NCBI GenBank assembly: GCA_030247855.1
Contig: JAPDRN010000046.1
Location: 1-64,000, forward strand
Direction of reading: 5' to 3'
DNA: 64,000 nucleotides
From: Knufia peltigerae
Taxonomy: Eukaryota; Ascomycota; Eurotiomycetes; Chaetothyriales; Trichomeriaceae
Shown: one piece after another, positions 33,875 to 44,575 of the stretch
Numbering within the stretch: position 1 is the stretch's first letter
Layout: each line of letters starts with the position of its first letter
The notes under the pieces: model-generated
What the model was told of the DNA's origin: nothing
What the model saw: only the letters and a program-made list of their open reading frames with translations
Databases searched by the model: none
Made by a program: the position numbers and the translations under genes

Positions 33875-36800
33875 ATGCCGCCGAATCTCCAAGAAGCAGA
33901 CCCGATCCCCATTCCTGTTCATCCTCAGACTGTGCCTTATGAGGAAGGCCAGGATTGCTGTCGGATATGTCGTGGTGAAGCCACTCCAAGCCAGCCGCTA
34001 TTCTACCCTTGCAAATGCAGCGGCAGTATTAGATTTGTCCATCAGGAATGTCTCAAGGAATGGCTTGCCCATTCCCAGAAGAAATACTGCGAATTATGCA
34101 AGACTTCCTTTCGCTTCACCAAACTCTACGACCGTTCCATGCCAGCGGCGCTACCATTTCCTCTCTTCGCCCGGCAACTCGCAAGACACGGAGCCAGAAC
34201 AGCTTTGCGATATACACGCTATCTCATCGTTGGTCTGACTTGGATCTGTTGTTTGCCGTGGTGCATAAGACAGATATGGCGCGGTATGATCTGGTTCGCC
34301 GATGGGAATTGGCTTGATGAGGACTACACGCAGGCTATGCTCAACGATGCCGCAACCGCTGGGGCCAATGGCACGTCGTATGATGTTTCTGTCAACTCCG
34401 GGCTATATGAATACCTTGAACAGATAAAGCTGCCACTTCCTCCCATGCAATTATCATTGGCAGATATCGTCCGCATCCTCTTGAACAATGGCCTGATAGG
34501 AAGGATAGCACACTTCTTTTTCTCCCTCATTCTTCCGGGCTGGAGGAAACGTGGTGCTTTTCCTGCTGGAGCTGATACCACACTGCCTGTCAGTGCAATG
34601 CGACGACCACCATCTCTACTCTCCGACGTTGAGTTTTTAAGTGGCCTCACAGACATCCCTGCAATCAATGACATATGTATTGATGTTGTTGAGGGTCAAT
34701 TGATATGTGTGTCGCTCGTCACTGCATTTATTCTTGTTTTTCTCATACGAGAATGGGTCATCAACCAGCAACCGAATCTAAATATGCCGGATCCTGACCC
34801 CGTCGATGTTGTCCCTGAACCGCAGCACCAAAATCAACAGCAAGAGCCGCATGCTCAGGTTCACCCTGAGCAGAACGCCGAAGTCCTGGTCCCCGAACAA
34901 GGCCAAAGACCCATTGTCATTCCGCGACTACGACACGTCCTGACAGAAGAGAACATTTTAACAGACACAGGGGATGTCCTCGAAAGACCAAACGTACCAA
35001 ATCGATCACAAAGTCTTGTTCATGACAGGTCAGCATATCAGGACCATGACCTTTCGATAGGGGAAAGTTCCGCCATAGTTGACGACACGGACTCGGGACC
35101 TGTCAGGAGACACAGCATGAGCAACTCTATCCTCATTCAACGAAACTTCGAGGTAAATTCGGGCAATAATACAGGCCAAGAGGAGACGAACCCAGTCTAT
35201 TTCGAAAACTCGTATCCCTCCGACGAACACGACTTCTTCGACGCTAGTGATTTGACTGGCGCCGAGGATCAGTATGTCAACGCTTCTCCTCCCCGAGCGG
35301 CCTACACGACAGCTGGGGATATGTTAGACCTCGATGAAGAACATATGGATTTCGATGGTTTCATCCACTATGCGGCAGCCCCCCCGCCGACGCCCGCATC
35401 AAGCGATGCTGATGAGCCAATACTAGAAGTTGCAATGGGCAGAAGAAATAGCCATGTCGATCGACCAGAGAACAATGATCTATCCATCTGGTCGAGAGTT
35501 GCACGCTGGCTGTGGCCTACGGAGAACTTTGAAGACATGCAAATTAATCTGCGAGTTCGATTCGAGACCGCCAATAATGACGAAGATGATGAGGTGATCA
35601 TGCAAGATGATCTAGCCGAAGACCCCTTTGTACCCAATAATAATCATCTCAATCACGGAAATCTCGCTCCTCAGCCAGCACCAGCTCTCGATCCTGCTGC
35701 TCTACCAGCACGCGAGCCAAACATTGTTCTTGGTGTCGACCTCAATGATCCCAACGCAGCAGAAGACATTGAAGATTTAGATGGAGTGCTCGAGCTGCTT
35801 GGTATGGAAGGTCCCATATTTGGCATGATCCAGAATGTCATCTTCAGTCTTTTTCTCATCACAATCACTTTGTCGGCCAGTGTCTGGTGTCCATACATCT
35901 GGGGCAAAATTGCGTTGCTGTTCATGCATAACCCAATTATGTTGGTCAAAGCACCCTTATTGGGTATATCTGCGACCGCGGATATGACGGTGGATTGCTT
36001 CTTCTTCGTGGCCGGTCTTGGTGGCTATGTCCTTAATCAGCCCCTAAAGGCCTTGAAAGCCCTCATCTCACTACTCTTGCCAGCTTTCAACAACATCTTG
36101 GACTCAGATGTGATAGACGGCTTCACTCTCGACATAAGTCAAAAGAGTGGTGCGCGATTGGAGAAAACATTATCGGGTGCATTCCTCAATCTCAAGCCTG
36201 ACCTCCCAACATTCTCTATCATGGCTCACCATGCTCTTCTTTCCTACAAAGCTTCAATTCGCTATGGGGCAGAGCAACTAGTAACTTCCATGCTCTGGGT
36301 TCAGCACAACATGTCGGAACAATCTTTTTCTTCCAAAGAAATGCTTGGTACTCTTTTTCAGGCAATTGGTTCTGTCCCACAGCTTCTGGGGAAAACTCCA
36401 CAGGCCATCGCAGGCGCTTGGAGGACCGTTCGCTATCTACCCCAAGAGCTGTTGGATATATCACCCAAAGCTCCATTGCAGCTTGACCAATCTCTAGTCG
36501 TGTGGAGCACAGAAGACAGGATCATCACAATTGTTATTGGGTATGCTTTCTTCGCAGCCGTCGGCATTGCTTTACTGGAGCTTGCACACATGTTCTTGGG
36601 TCTCAAGGACAACGAGAAAGTAGAAGGATTCCTTGCGGACAGCCTCAGGCAAGCCGGAGGCGTCATGAAAGTGGTAATCATCATTGGCCTCGAGATGTTG
36701 TTGTTCCCACTTTATTGTGGTCTTCTGCTGGATGCGGCGCTCTTACCCTTGTTCGCAGATGCCACCATCGCTGGACGGATTACGTTCATCGCCGAAGCAC

Positions 36801-38437
36801 CTTTCACCGGTCTCTTCGTCCACTGGTTCATTGGAACCTGTTACATGTTTCATTTTGCGTTATTTGTATCAATCTGCCGAAAGATCATGCGCAACGGCGT
36901 CCTTTATTTCATCCGAGATCCCGACGATCCTACATTCCATCCAGTACGCGACGTAATCGAACGCCCTGTACCTGCTCAACTAGGAAAAATTGCATTTTCG
37001 GCGTTAGTCTACGGCGCTTTGGTCATTGTGTGCCTCGGAGGCGTGGTGTGGTCATTGAACTGCGTTCCTGGCATTTTGCCGATTCGGTGGGCTACCCCTG
37101 AACCAAGACTGGCGTTCCCGGGAGATATTGTATTCTATCACTTCATGCTGAGGTATGTGGTACGAAAAATGGAGCCTTCCAAAAAGATTTCCGCAATGTA
37201 CGAGTGGTGGTTCCGTGGCTGTGCTCAGCATTTGAGGTTGACAAATTTTCTTTTCGGGGAGGAAGCCGTTGAGGAAACCTACAGCAGTCCGGGCCGGTTA
37301 TCAGGCCTTCTTCGGGGGAACAGCTCAGGGCCCGAGCATACTCAGGACGGAACCTACGTTCGTGCTCCGGCATCAGACTCTGTGCGCATGCCTAAGGGAC
37401 GCAGTGTCTTCCTTCCGGTCAACGAGCAGAACGAACGGATCGATGGTCAACCTGATCAAGACTTCGGAGATCACGGAAAGAAGGATCCGCGATTTACCAA
37501 AGTGTATTTACCTCCTAACTTTGGTGCTCGGATCTCAACATTTATCTTTCTGCTTTGGCTGTTTGCCGCTACCACGGGCGTGGCCTTCACCATCGGGCCA
37601 CTCCTAATCGGACGGCAAGTGCTCTATCGAGTGTCTCAGTCTTCTCTGCCTCCGAATGATTTATATGCCTTCACGATTGGCTTGCAGGTTTACACAGTAT
37701 TGGGTTCTGCAGTTGCTTATGCAGGTCCTGCATGGACTTACATTAAAAGCAAGATTCCCCAATCGTCAGTGTCACAAATCTTTGAGCTGGTGGATTATGC
37801 TCTCGGCATAGTTTATCTGTTTACCTTTTCCTTCTTGGCCCTGCCCTTTGTTCTCTCTCTGGTCTGGGAGTTGTATGTCCACGTCCCTTTGGTAACGTAT
37901 GTGGAATGGGCCCACGACGGACAGTCTTCTGACGGAAGACCAAACATGGACAAACAAATGGCGACCGTTTTCATATTACAATCATGGGTAATGGGACTAC
38001 TCTACTCTCGACTGCTATGGCACATGCTCGTGCGCTACCTGGGTTCCACTTCGCGCATCTGTACTGCCATGTTTGCCATTGTGCGGAATGGTATTCTTCG
38101 ACCGGATGTCGGGCTTGCGACCCGTGCATTCGTATTGCCTGTCAGTGCGGTCTGTATTGTATTACTCGCGGGCCCTCTAGGCGCTGCGAAGACTGTTATT
38201 ATGATCGGACGTCTCCAGGACCATGAAGTCCAGAGACTAATGTACCGATTTGCATATCCCTGTGCCTTGGGCATGGTACTTGCATGGCTTGGGATGCTAG
38301 GTTTGAAGGCACAGGTAGCAAGTTGGAGAGCGAGGATTCGTGATGAGGTATATCTTATCGGCGAGCGATTACACAATTTTCACGAGCCGCAGCCGAGTCG
38401 GGTCGTCAAGGCCAAGGGAAAAGCCAAGGATTTATGA
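33875..38437 (+). CDS. Doa10/Ssm4/MARCH6-type membrane RING-CH E3 ubiquitin ligase
   Basis: Single exon, 1520 aa. An N-terminal C4HC3 RING-CH finger spans about residues 29-78 (CRICRGEATPSQPLFYPCKC, FVHQECLKEWL, YCELCKTSF). A long polytopic membrane protein follows: hydrophobic segments near residues 115-135 and 280-295, a disordered Asn/Asp/Gln-rich loop (about 300-640), then many segments to the C-terminus. The central part near residues 650-720 fits the conserved TEB4/Doa10 region. Doa10 lies in the ER and inner nuclear membrane. It ubiquitylates cytosolic, nuclear and membrane substrates carrying exposed degrons, working with Ubc6 and Ubc7. The basic tail (SRVVKAKGKAKDL) is cytosolic by the family's topology. 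Length is within the fungal range (~1300-1650 aa), and no frame break is seen. Confidence 0.95.
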   Translation: MPPNLQEADPIPIPVHPQTVPYEEGQDCCRICRGEATPSQPLFYPCKCSGSIRFVHQECLKEWLAHSQKKYCELCKTSFRFTKLYDRSMPAALPFPLFARQLARHGARTALRYTRYLIVGLTWICCLPWCIRQIWRGMIWFADGNWLDEDYTQAMLNDAATAGANGTSYDVSVNSGLYEYLEQIKLPLPPMQLSLADIVRILLNNGLIGRIAHFFFSLILPGWRKRGAFPAGADTTLPVSAMRRPPSLLSDVEFLSGLTDIPAINDICIDVVEGQLICVSLVTAFILVFLIREWVINQQPNLNMPDPDPVDVVPEPQHQNQQQEPHAQVHPEQNAEVLVPEQGQRPIVIPRLRHVLTEENILTDTGDVLERPNVPNRSQSLVHDRSAYQDHDLSIGESSAIVDDTDSGPVRRHSMSNSILIQRNFEVNSGNNTGQEETNPVYFENSYPSDEHDFFDASDLTGAEDQYVNASPPRAAYTTAGDMLDLDEEHMDFDGFIHYAAAPPPTPASSDADEPILEVAMGRRNSHVDRPENNDLSIWSRVARWLWPTENFEDMQINLRVRFETANNDEDDEVIMQDDLAEDPFVPNNNHLNHGNLAPQPAPALDPAALPAREPNIVLGVDLNDPNAAEDIEDLDGVLELLGMEGPIFGMIQNVIFSLFLITITLSASVWCPYIWGKIALLFMHNPIMLVKAPLLGISATADMTVDCFFFVAGLGGYVLNQPLKALKALISLLLPAFNNILDSDVIDGFTLDISQKSGARLEKTLSGAFLNLKPDLPTFSIMAHHALLSYKASIRYGAEQLVTSMLWVQHNMSEQSFSSKEMLGTLFQAIGSVPQLLGKTPQAIAGAWRTVRYLPQELLDISPKAPLQLDQSLVVWSTEDRIITIVIGYAFFAAVGIALLELAHMFLGLKDNEKVEGFLADSLRQAGGVMKVVIIIGLEMLLFPLYCGLLLDAALLPLFADATIAGRITFIAEAPFTGLFVHWFIGTCYMFHFALFVSICRKIMRNGVLYFIRDPDDPTFHPVRDVIERPVPAQLGKIAFSALVYGALVIVCLGGVVWSLNCVPGILPIRWATPEPRLAFPGDIVFYHFMLRYVVRKMEPSKKISAMYEWWFRGCAQHLRLTNFLFGEEAVEETYSSPGRLSGLLRGNSSGPEHTQDGTYVRAPASDSVRMPKGRSVFLPVNEQNERIDGQPDQDFGDHGKKDPRFTKVYLPPNFGARISTFIFLLWLFAATTGVAFTIGPLLIGRQVLYRVSQSSLPPNDLYAFTIGLQVYTVLGSAVAYAGPAWTYIKSKIPQSSVSQIFELVDYALGIVYLFTFSFLALPFVLSLVWELYVHVPLVTYVEWAHDGQSSDGRPNMDKQMATVFILQSWVMGLLYSRLLWHMLVRYLGSTSRICTAMFAIVRNGILRPDVGLATRAFVLPVSAVCIVLLAGPLGAAKTVIMIGRLQDHEVQRLMYRFAYPCALGMVLAWLGMLGLKAQVASWRARIRDEVYLIGERLHNFHEPQPSRVVKAKGKAKDL

Positions 38438-38784
38438 ATTGGGCTTCGTGAGAGGGACTGTGGTCATGGACACAGTTACACATAGAAAGGCTTGCATCTC
38501 CATCCAATCACAAAATGTGTTGTGTGTGTGAGACATGAATAGAGGAAGTCAATGATGCGCATAGAAATTTGCAAAATCAGATTCAGCTTCCACTCCAGAC
38601 TCCAGTATCTTTGTGCTATCTAGTAGAAGCAATCAGATCGCCCATGCCTTGGGTTTGTATAAGTCGGTATCACACGGGTAGGTCTCCGGAAATGAATCCG
38701 TAATTTGTGAGGAAGGTGACCAAGCCTACTCATTCCCTCGTTCATACTGGAATGTCCCGCGCAAAAAGAACAAAAAAACAGAAA
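38438..38784. other. Convergent 3' region between ligase and methyltransferase
   Basis: 347 bp between stop codons; no gene or repeat recognised. Confidence 0.5.
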
Positions 38785-39904
38785 TTATCTCGCCTTGGTC
38801 AGAGTACCAGAGATGTAAGGCAGGGCCGCCCACTCGAAATTCATCTTGAGATCCACGGCTTCCCACTTGCCGGCCTTTCGGAGGGACGAGGCGGTGTCCC
38901 GGTTCATGTTACAACCGGCCAGGAAGAATCTCCATCCTAGGAAGGTGTAGAGGATTTGCGCCAATCTGCCCAAGATGCTCCCGTTGACGGTCCAAGGGTT
39001 CCTGACGTGTTCGACCACCATCAGTTCCCCACCGGGTCGGAGGAGCGAGTACAGTTCTCGGGCGGCCCCGTCCAAATCCGGGACCGAACACAAGACTCGC
39101 ACAGCGACGATGGTGTCGAAGACGCCACCGGCAATGTCGTCGTCCGCGGCGGCGACCTCCTTTTCGGCCAACGCGGCGATCAAGTCCTTCTTGTCGGCCA
39201 TGCAAGCCAAGACGTGATATGTGTCCGTCAGGCCGGCGGCGTCGATACGTTCCTGTAGGGCAGGGTGCAGACCCACGGCAGGTTCGGCACCGTAGATGGT
39301 GGTGATGTTGGGGTTGTCGGAGAATGCCGAAACGTGGGAACCGGAACCGGGTCCAATGTCCAAGACCACGCCGTGAGCTCGAGACAGGATGGGAGCGACG
39401 AGAGTGGAGGACCCCACCGGCGGCGGAGGGGGGTCTATCGGGGCTGTGACATGAGATGGAAAATGGAAACATGAGCAAATGTTGTCGGCACCACGTGTTT
39501 GTTTGGACTGGTGATTCAAAGAGAGAAAAGGGAGAAGCACCTACCGGTGATTTTTGTCCACCACATGCTAAAAGCTTCATCTCTGACCCTGACAAAGGCT
39601 GAAGGTGTAGGAAATGTTCCTCGAAGAATGAATACCCGAAAGGCTTGTTTGATGAAAGCTGCAACACACGTGAAAAAGGAGAAAACGTGTCAGCTGAAAA
39701 GCAAACAAAACAGATTCATGTCTGAGAGAACATTGGGAACTCTGGTATCGCGTAGATGTCGGGCGGTTTGTGACAGACTCGTAAACACACAGACAGGTTA
39801 GGAGAGGGAAAACAGGAAGACATACATTTTGCACTACCAAAGAGCAAGAACCCAGGTTCGATGAGACTGAACAGACGAGTCGTCAACGGCGGTCGTTGAG
39901 ACAT
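38785..39904 (-). CDS. SAM-dependent methyltransferase, METTL7-like
   Basis: Three exons, complement of 39826-39904, 39545-39658 and 38785-39443, giving 283 aa. The introns of 167 bp (GTATGT...TTGCAG) and 101 bp (GTAGGT...TCACAG) are both phase 1. The join gives a hydrophobic N-terminus, SLIEPGFLLFGSAKSFIKQAF, then WWTKITAPIDPPPPP and the class-I methyltransferase core. SAM-binding motif I is VVLDIGPGSGSHVSAF (about residues 120-135); the motif I acidic loop is GAEPA, with post-motif FDTIVAVRVLCSVPD and LLRPGGELMVVEHV. The membrane-associated start and the RNPWTVNGSILGRLAQILYTFLGWRFFLAGC region resemble METTL7-type lipid-droplet/ER methyltransferases. The substrate is unknown, and the METTL7 link is an inference. 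Confidence 0.85.
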
Positions 39905-40694
39905 GGCCAGTATGGGTGATGGAACCCGGTTTTTGGAGGGGGAGTGTGTGTTTCCAAACGAGACCCGTGGAAATTCAAAGGTGATAGATATCGACCAGAA
40001 TGTAGCAGGGTGTTGGACAATTTAAAAACAACGAGACCACACCCCAAGCCCCTTTTAGCCCTCCCACGCACAACCCACGCACACACACGGCTAGGTCGGC
40101 TAAAGGAGTTTCTGGGCTGTTGGGATTTTCGGGAAATACCCAAGGGAGAAAAAGAAGGCGTGCGGATGGCGATGTAGCTAAGCTAGTCGTCTGAGCTGAA
40201 TGTGTCGTGATGTGATATGGTATAGGACAAAAAGTTGAAGAAAGGACGACGACGACCACAACAACAAGATAGAGTGTGATGCGTGAAAGAATCAAGGGCA
40301 AAATCGTTTTCTGATATTATCCTCGGCAAGCAATTGCAACAAACTGTCGTCCCGATTCCACAGAGTTGAACGTTGAATATTTGTGGTCCCCGAGAACGAG
40401 GCTAACGAGACGATACGAGGCAATTATGGTGTATGCTGGTGGAGACACTTGTATTGTATTTGTAAGAACTAGTAATTCGTGACTTGCTAAAGAACGTGTA
40501 CTCTGTACACATGCTACTGCGTGTGAGAACCAGTAGGATACCTTTACTGGTAGTGTTAAAATAGTTAACAGTTCATTAGTGGTAATCTATCTGTTATGTA
40601 GAAAAGTGTTCAAGGGGAAAATAGTTATTCCGTAGGTCAGTCACTTTGGGGACAACTTTACATGCCTAGTTAGGGAACAAACACTAAAGACAGT
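39905..40694. other. Upstream region of the methyltransferase, grading into AT-rich DNA
   Basis: The first 300 bp hold the methyltransferase promoter, with a (CA)-rich stretch near 40075-40090. From about 40440 the composition turns AT-rich up to the transposon end at 40697. No gene is supported. Confidence 0.5.
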
Positions 40695-40696
40695 TA

Positions 40697-40738
40697 TTGT
40701 GCTTTGCAAAATTCCGTAAAAACCTTATTTTTTTGCAA
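40697..40738 (+). repeat. Left terminal inverted repeat, 42 bp
   Basis: Perfect reverse complement of 44019-44060 (42 of 42 bases by eye). The outer end is preceded by TA at 40695-40696. The match stops at once on the inner side. Confidence 0.97.
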
Positions 40739-40939
40739 CATGCAAAACATTCAACAATCATAAAAGCGGTGAGAACACAACGCCATATTTCTCAACAACC
40801 ACCCTATAATTTCATAAATATTATATAATAATCTTACTCCAGAGCAAATTCTCTATCTAAGTATCTAAATTTTACTATATAAAAAGGTGTGGTTATGATG
40901 TCGTCATAGCTGAAGTTTGATCCTGTAGTAAAAATGGCC

Positions 40940-41863
40940 GTGTTAATTGCACTTCGGGCAGGAGTGAAAGGTATAGCCATTATAAAGGCTTAAGGGGTTT
41001 CCAATGCCTATATTTCCAAAGTTCAACAGGATCTACACTATTAAGACATCGAAATAAATGATATAGTACCTATTAAAGGTTGTCCAAAGTTAATTTATCA
41101 TGCCGTAATGGAAGGACTTCGTGATTTTATGCTAGATTAACTAATAGCGCGGCTAAATAAGTGCTACGATTTTCTCCGTGATGAGTTTAGTATTAACGCT
41201 TATATATTAATAGTCTCCTAGGCACTTAACTCTATAAATATCACATATAAACGAGTAACTAGAGTTAATACTAGGTGAGATGATAAACTTATTACTTCTT
41301 ATATAGTATAGATAGCTAATTACACCAGTAACTAGCTAGTAACACTTAATAAAAGCGCCACAAACAATAGAACTATGAATAAAAAGTTTAGCTAGTCAGC
41401 CCGTAACACTTCATACTAAGTGTAACTATTAGGTAGCCAATCTACTAGTTAGAGCATTTTACCTACAATAATAATAAATGAGTAGCTTACTTATAAGGTC
41501 TATTAAGGCTCTTTTAACGCCAAACGATTTAAAACATTTCTCTAAGGAGTGCTTAACAAGATAAACCTCTTCCTAGGAAATTATTCCATCTTAATTATAG
41601 ATAATATAACTATCCACTAATCCGATAGAGTTAAGCAAATATACGAGGAGTAGAGCGTCATTCTTAAGTACTTACCTCCATATACTTTAGAGCTTAATCT
41701 AATTAAGATATTATTTCACGAGTTAAAGAAGTGGATATAAAAGAATAGAGAACTAGGCTATTATTATAAGAATAGCTTTAATACCTTTATTTATTTAGTA
41801 ATGACTAGTGTCTATAAGGCCAAGATAGCTTATAATTATTTCTGTAGATATGACTATATTTAA
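40940..41863 (+). pseudogene. Relic Tc1/mariner transposase
   Basis: No long open frame remains. Reading across stops gives the segments GVSNAYISKVQQDL and VPIKGCPKLIYHAVMEGL, then an HTH-like stretch ending INITYKRVTRVNTR, which resembles the Tc1/mariner DNA-binding region. Further on come an (I/L)DNITIH segment, corresponding to the catalytic second Asp motif, and YLPPYTLELNLIKILFHELK, the decayed form of the YLPPYSPxLNPIE motif around the third acidic residue. In the copy as it stands the proline and glutamate positions are mutated and the frame is interrupted at least ten times, so it cannot make an enzyme. Frame shifts were not all resolved, and the ends are approximate. Confidence 0.85.
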
Positions 41864-42099
41864 TAAGGTATAGTAACTAGCAGAGAATAAATAAAAAAAG
41901 AAGGGGCTATAGATATCTTATCCTATAATAATAAGCCTAGTCTATATACTTTAATCTATTTATTCTTAAGGTCCTATAAATATAGCTATCACGTGATCAC
42001 ACTAACTATAATTAGCTAGACTATATGCTATAATAGGTATAGTGTGAGATAGTAACACGCAAAATAATTACATCACACTAAGTTATATAATAAGGCCTT

Positions 42100-43903
42100 A
42101 TTAACTGCTATTCCCTAACAATATAACACTCACCGAACGTCCATTTATATTATCATTAAAACTGTCTTCACTTATTATAGCTAAACGCGCAAATTCCTTA
42201 AGGTTATTACGAATTTTAGTCACAAAACCAGCCGGAACAGTTATAGCCTTTTAATGTTTATCTATACATATTCATAGATTAGAGAAGCCCTATCCATGAT
42301 TCGTAATAGAGAGCTTAATCTCTAGTAACTTAGACACATAAATAGGATATTTAGTCACTAGCTAATTAAAGTACTTCTATATATTCTAATTATCATCACC
42401 CTCTCATTATGAAGAGCTTAATTAAGGCCTAGTGAGGGTAGCAGCGGCTGTTAACAGCGGAGGTTAATAGGCGTATATAGAAGGTTATACTAGGTAACTC
42501 GTCAACAGGATTCCTCCAATATTAAGCATAAATAGATATATATAGTTTGGCGAGTAAGTAAGTAGAGGTTAATATATAGTATCGTAGCATTTCTTGTTCC
42601 TATTCTATTCTGAGAGAAAGGTCACTATAATCGCGTCTAGCACCTAGTTAGCCGTCACACCAGGAGCCTTCTTTACAATCATATCGCTCTAACGCTAAAC
42701 TAATGGCGTGAATAGAGAAAAATACTATCCCCTATAATTAACGTATAGATAAGAGTAGTTCTTATAATTCTTTAACTTATAATAATATCTCTTTAAGATA
42801 TTAAGAAAGCTTACTCCGGCGGCAGCCTCTTTTTATGCCTAGAGTTATTTTTCTTCTCGCTATTATTATGTTACGAAGATTACCTTACCCTTTAACCTTT
42901 TATTCCTAGCCTTTTCCTTACGATAACGATATGTTTAGGTTAAGTTAAGATAACGGATTAAGGAGACATTATCATAAGATAATGACGATGTTAAAATGTC
43001 CTCACTAAATAAGTCATATTAACTAGTTAGTTAACGTCGTTTTAGCTTCTTAATAATTAAGTATACTAGTGCTAAATACGCACTAAGTTTAGTCCTACTC
43101 TTACAGCCATCTTTTTAAGCATGATGAAGCTCCCACCACTTTTAATAAGCCTTCTTAAAGTGTTCCTAAGTCTTTATAGTTAAGGAATAAAGCCTTTTAT
43201 TACCTTATTTAATTATGAACTCGCCCCTGAAGACAGGGGGTCATAATTTATAAGTCTTCCGATTATAGTCATTATATTAATACTTAAGTTAACCTTTATA
43301 CTTAAGAAGTATATCAATAATATTAAAACCCTAATATAATACTTCCGTACTAAGAATCTTAACCTTCTTAATAAAGATTTCTATGGCGATATCATAGAAA
43401 AGTTTATCAATCTTAAAGACTAATTCAATAGAGTCCGTATTAGTTAGGCTTAAGTCATTCTCCGCGGTACGCAGCGAAGTATTTAATCAATAACTAGATT
43501 ACGCCGACAGAGGGACTTACATTAACGTCTCCTCTTTCTCTTTATTATTTTCTCTAGCATTACTAGATATAAACAAGACTTTATTATCCTCATTAAGAAG
43601 ATTTAACGCTTCCTATGCTTACGACATAATGTCCTCCTTAATACTTAGTCTCAGCGGCAACTCTGGTAACTCTGATAACTTTAGCAGGTCAGGACTAGCT
43701 GTTTAAGAGAGACAAGGGCTTAGAGACACAGTGTGACGCTTTAAACTTACCCTATTAGCCCTCGTTACAAGGCTATCGCCGTCGCTTTTGCGCTTCATGC
43801 GAGCGTTACGAGTAATAAGGGTCTCGCGGAGTAATTGGGAGACCAATAACTCCTGGAGTCGATGGGATGGAGTTATTGTGCGCCTTGTACGATTCGACAT
43901 CAT
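42100..43903 (-). pseudogene. Unidentified relic frame on the reverse strand of the transposon
   Basis: The segment 43703-43903 is open for 66 codons from an ATG. It reads as a basic, Arg-rich, Leu-rich start (RRTITPSHRLQELL, RNARMKRKSDGD). Beyond its stop, the same frame continues as plausible protein (LLKLSELPELPLRLS, NARENNKEKEE) with stops at positions explicable by C-to-T change, then decays. I do not recognise the family. It could be a passenger gene of the element, a regulatory protein, or part of a nested element. The left boundary is a guess. Confidence 0.4.
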
Positions 43904-44018
43904 GTTTGTATGTAGTTACGATATATTGCAGTAAATTATAGTGCTATCTAGGGCTATTGCGGCTGCAGGATGAGTTTGTTGATATAGGCCATATGGCGGT
44001 GTGCAGATTTCATATAAC

Positions 44019-44060
44019 TTGCAAAAAAATAAGGTTTTTACGGAATTTTGCAAAGCACAA
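44019..44060 (-). repeat. Right terminal inverted repeat, 42 bp
   Basis: Exact reverse complement of 40697-40738, followed by TA at 44061-44062. The bases just inside (CATATAAC) do not match the left end, so the inverted repeat is sharply limited to 42 bp. Confidence 0.97.
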
Positions 44061-44062
44061 TA

Positions 44063-44575
44063 TGTAATTCCATCGAGTGGGAACAAAGAAAACGGACTTG
44101 TTCCCAAGCTGATTTGTACGGGCTTCTTATCGCTATCTACAATTACAATTCTTCAGTTACAACCCCGCTATCTTGATGGTTGATGATGATGAGCTCTTAG
44201 GAACCAGCTAAGTCGCTGTCGTCCTCCGATCCCCAAACCCTCCCTTTCTCTCTCTCTCCCTCACACACACTTCGACTTCCCCCCTCCCACCACCAAGTCT
44301 GGATTTATACACAGAAACGAGGAATCTCCGCACGAGGTCGTTTCCTGGTGCTCTTAGCCATCGGGAACTTGAGTACCAATGACCGGGTAAAGGTCCTCAC
44401 CACGCCAAGTACGGAGTACGAGTACCAGTATTTAGATATACTCAAGACCTGAACCACAAACAAGCTCTGAAGGGGGGAAAACGATACCATAACGATACCA
44501 TTCTGGCACTTTGATAGTCTATCGATACATCGAGCAGACATCCAGAGGGGGAAGGCCCGGGAGAAGACATCAACC
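44063..44575. promoter_or_regulatory. Upstream region of the nickel/cobalt transporter gene
   Basis: 513 bp between the transposon and the transporter start. It contains a CT tract passing into a CA tract (44244-44270) and a TACGGAGTA motif at 44410. The transposon end therefore lies close enough to influence this promoter. Confidence 0.55.

Larger units (their letters stand above)
40697..44060 (+). mobile_element. Degenerate Tc1/mariner-type DNA transposon with perfect 42-bp TIRs
   Basis: A 3.36-kb TA-rich island is bounded by two exactly complementary 42-bp sequences (40697-40738 and 44019-44060, outer end TTGTGCTTTG). Each is flanked directly by the dinucleotide TA (40695-40696 and 44061-44062), the target duplication typical of Tc1/mariner/pogo elements. 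The plus strand from about 40.94 to 41.86 kb translates, across many stops, into a recognisable Tc1/mariner transposase with a YLPPY...ELN motif. The mutation pattern (Pro to Leu, Trp and Gln codons to stops, Glu to Lys) is that of C-to-T/G-to-A change, as left by RIP. The right half carries a second reverse-strand relic frame. The length exceeds the usual 1.3-2.2 kb, so a nested insertion or a passenger gene is likely. Confidence 0.9.

Noticed and set aside
33875..38437. Possibility that the large membrane protein is a transporter
   Set aside because: The N-terminal C4HC3 RING-CH finger and overall architecture fit Doa10/MARCH6.
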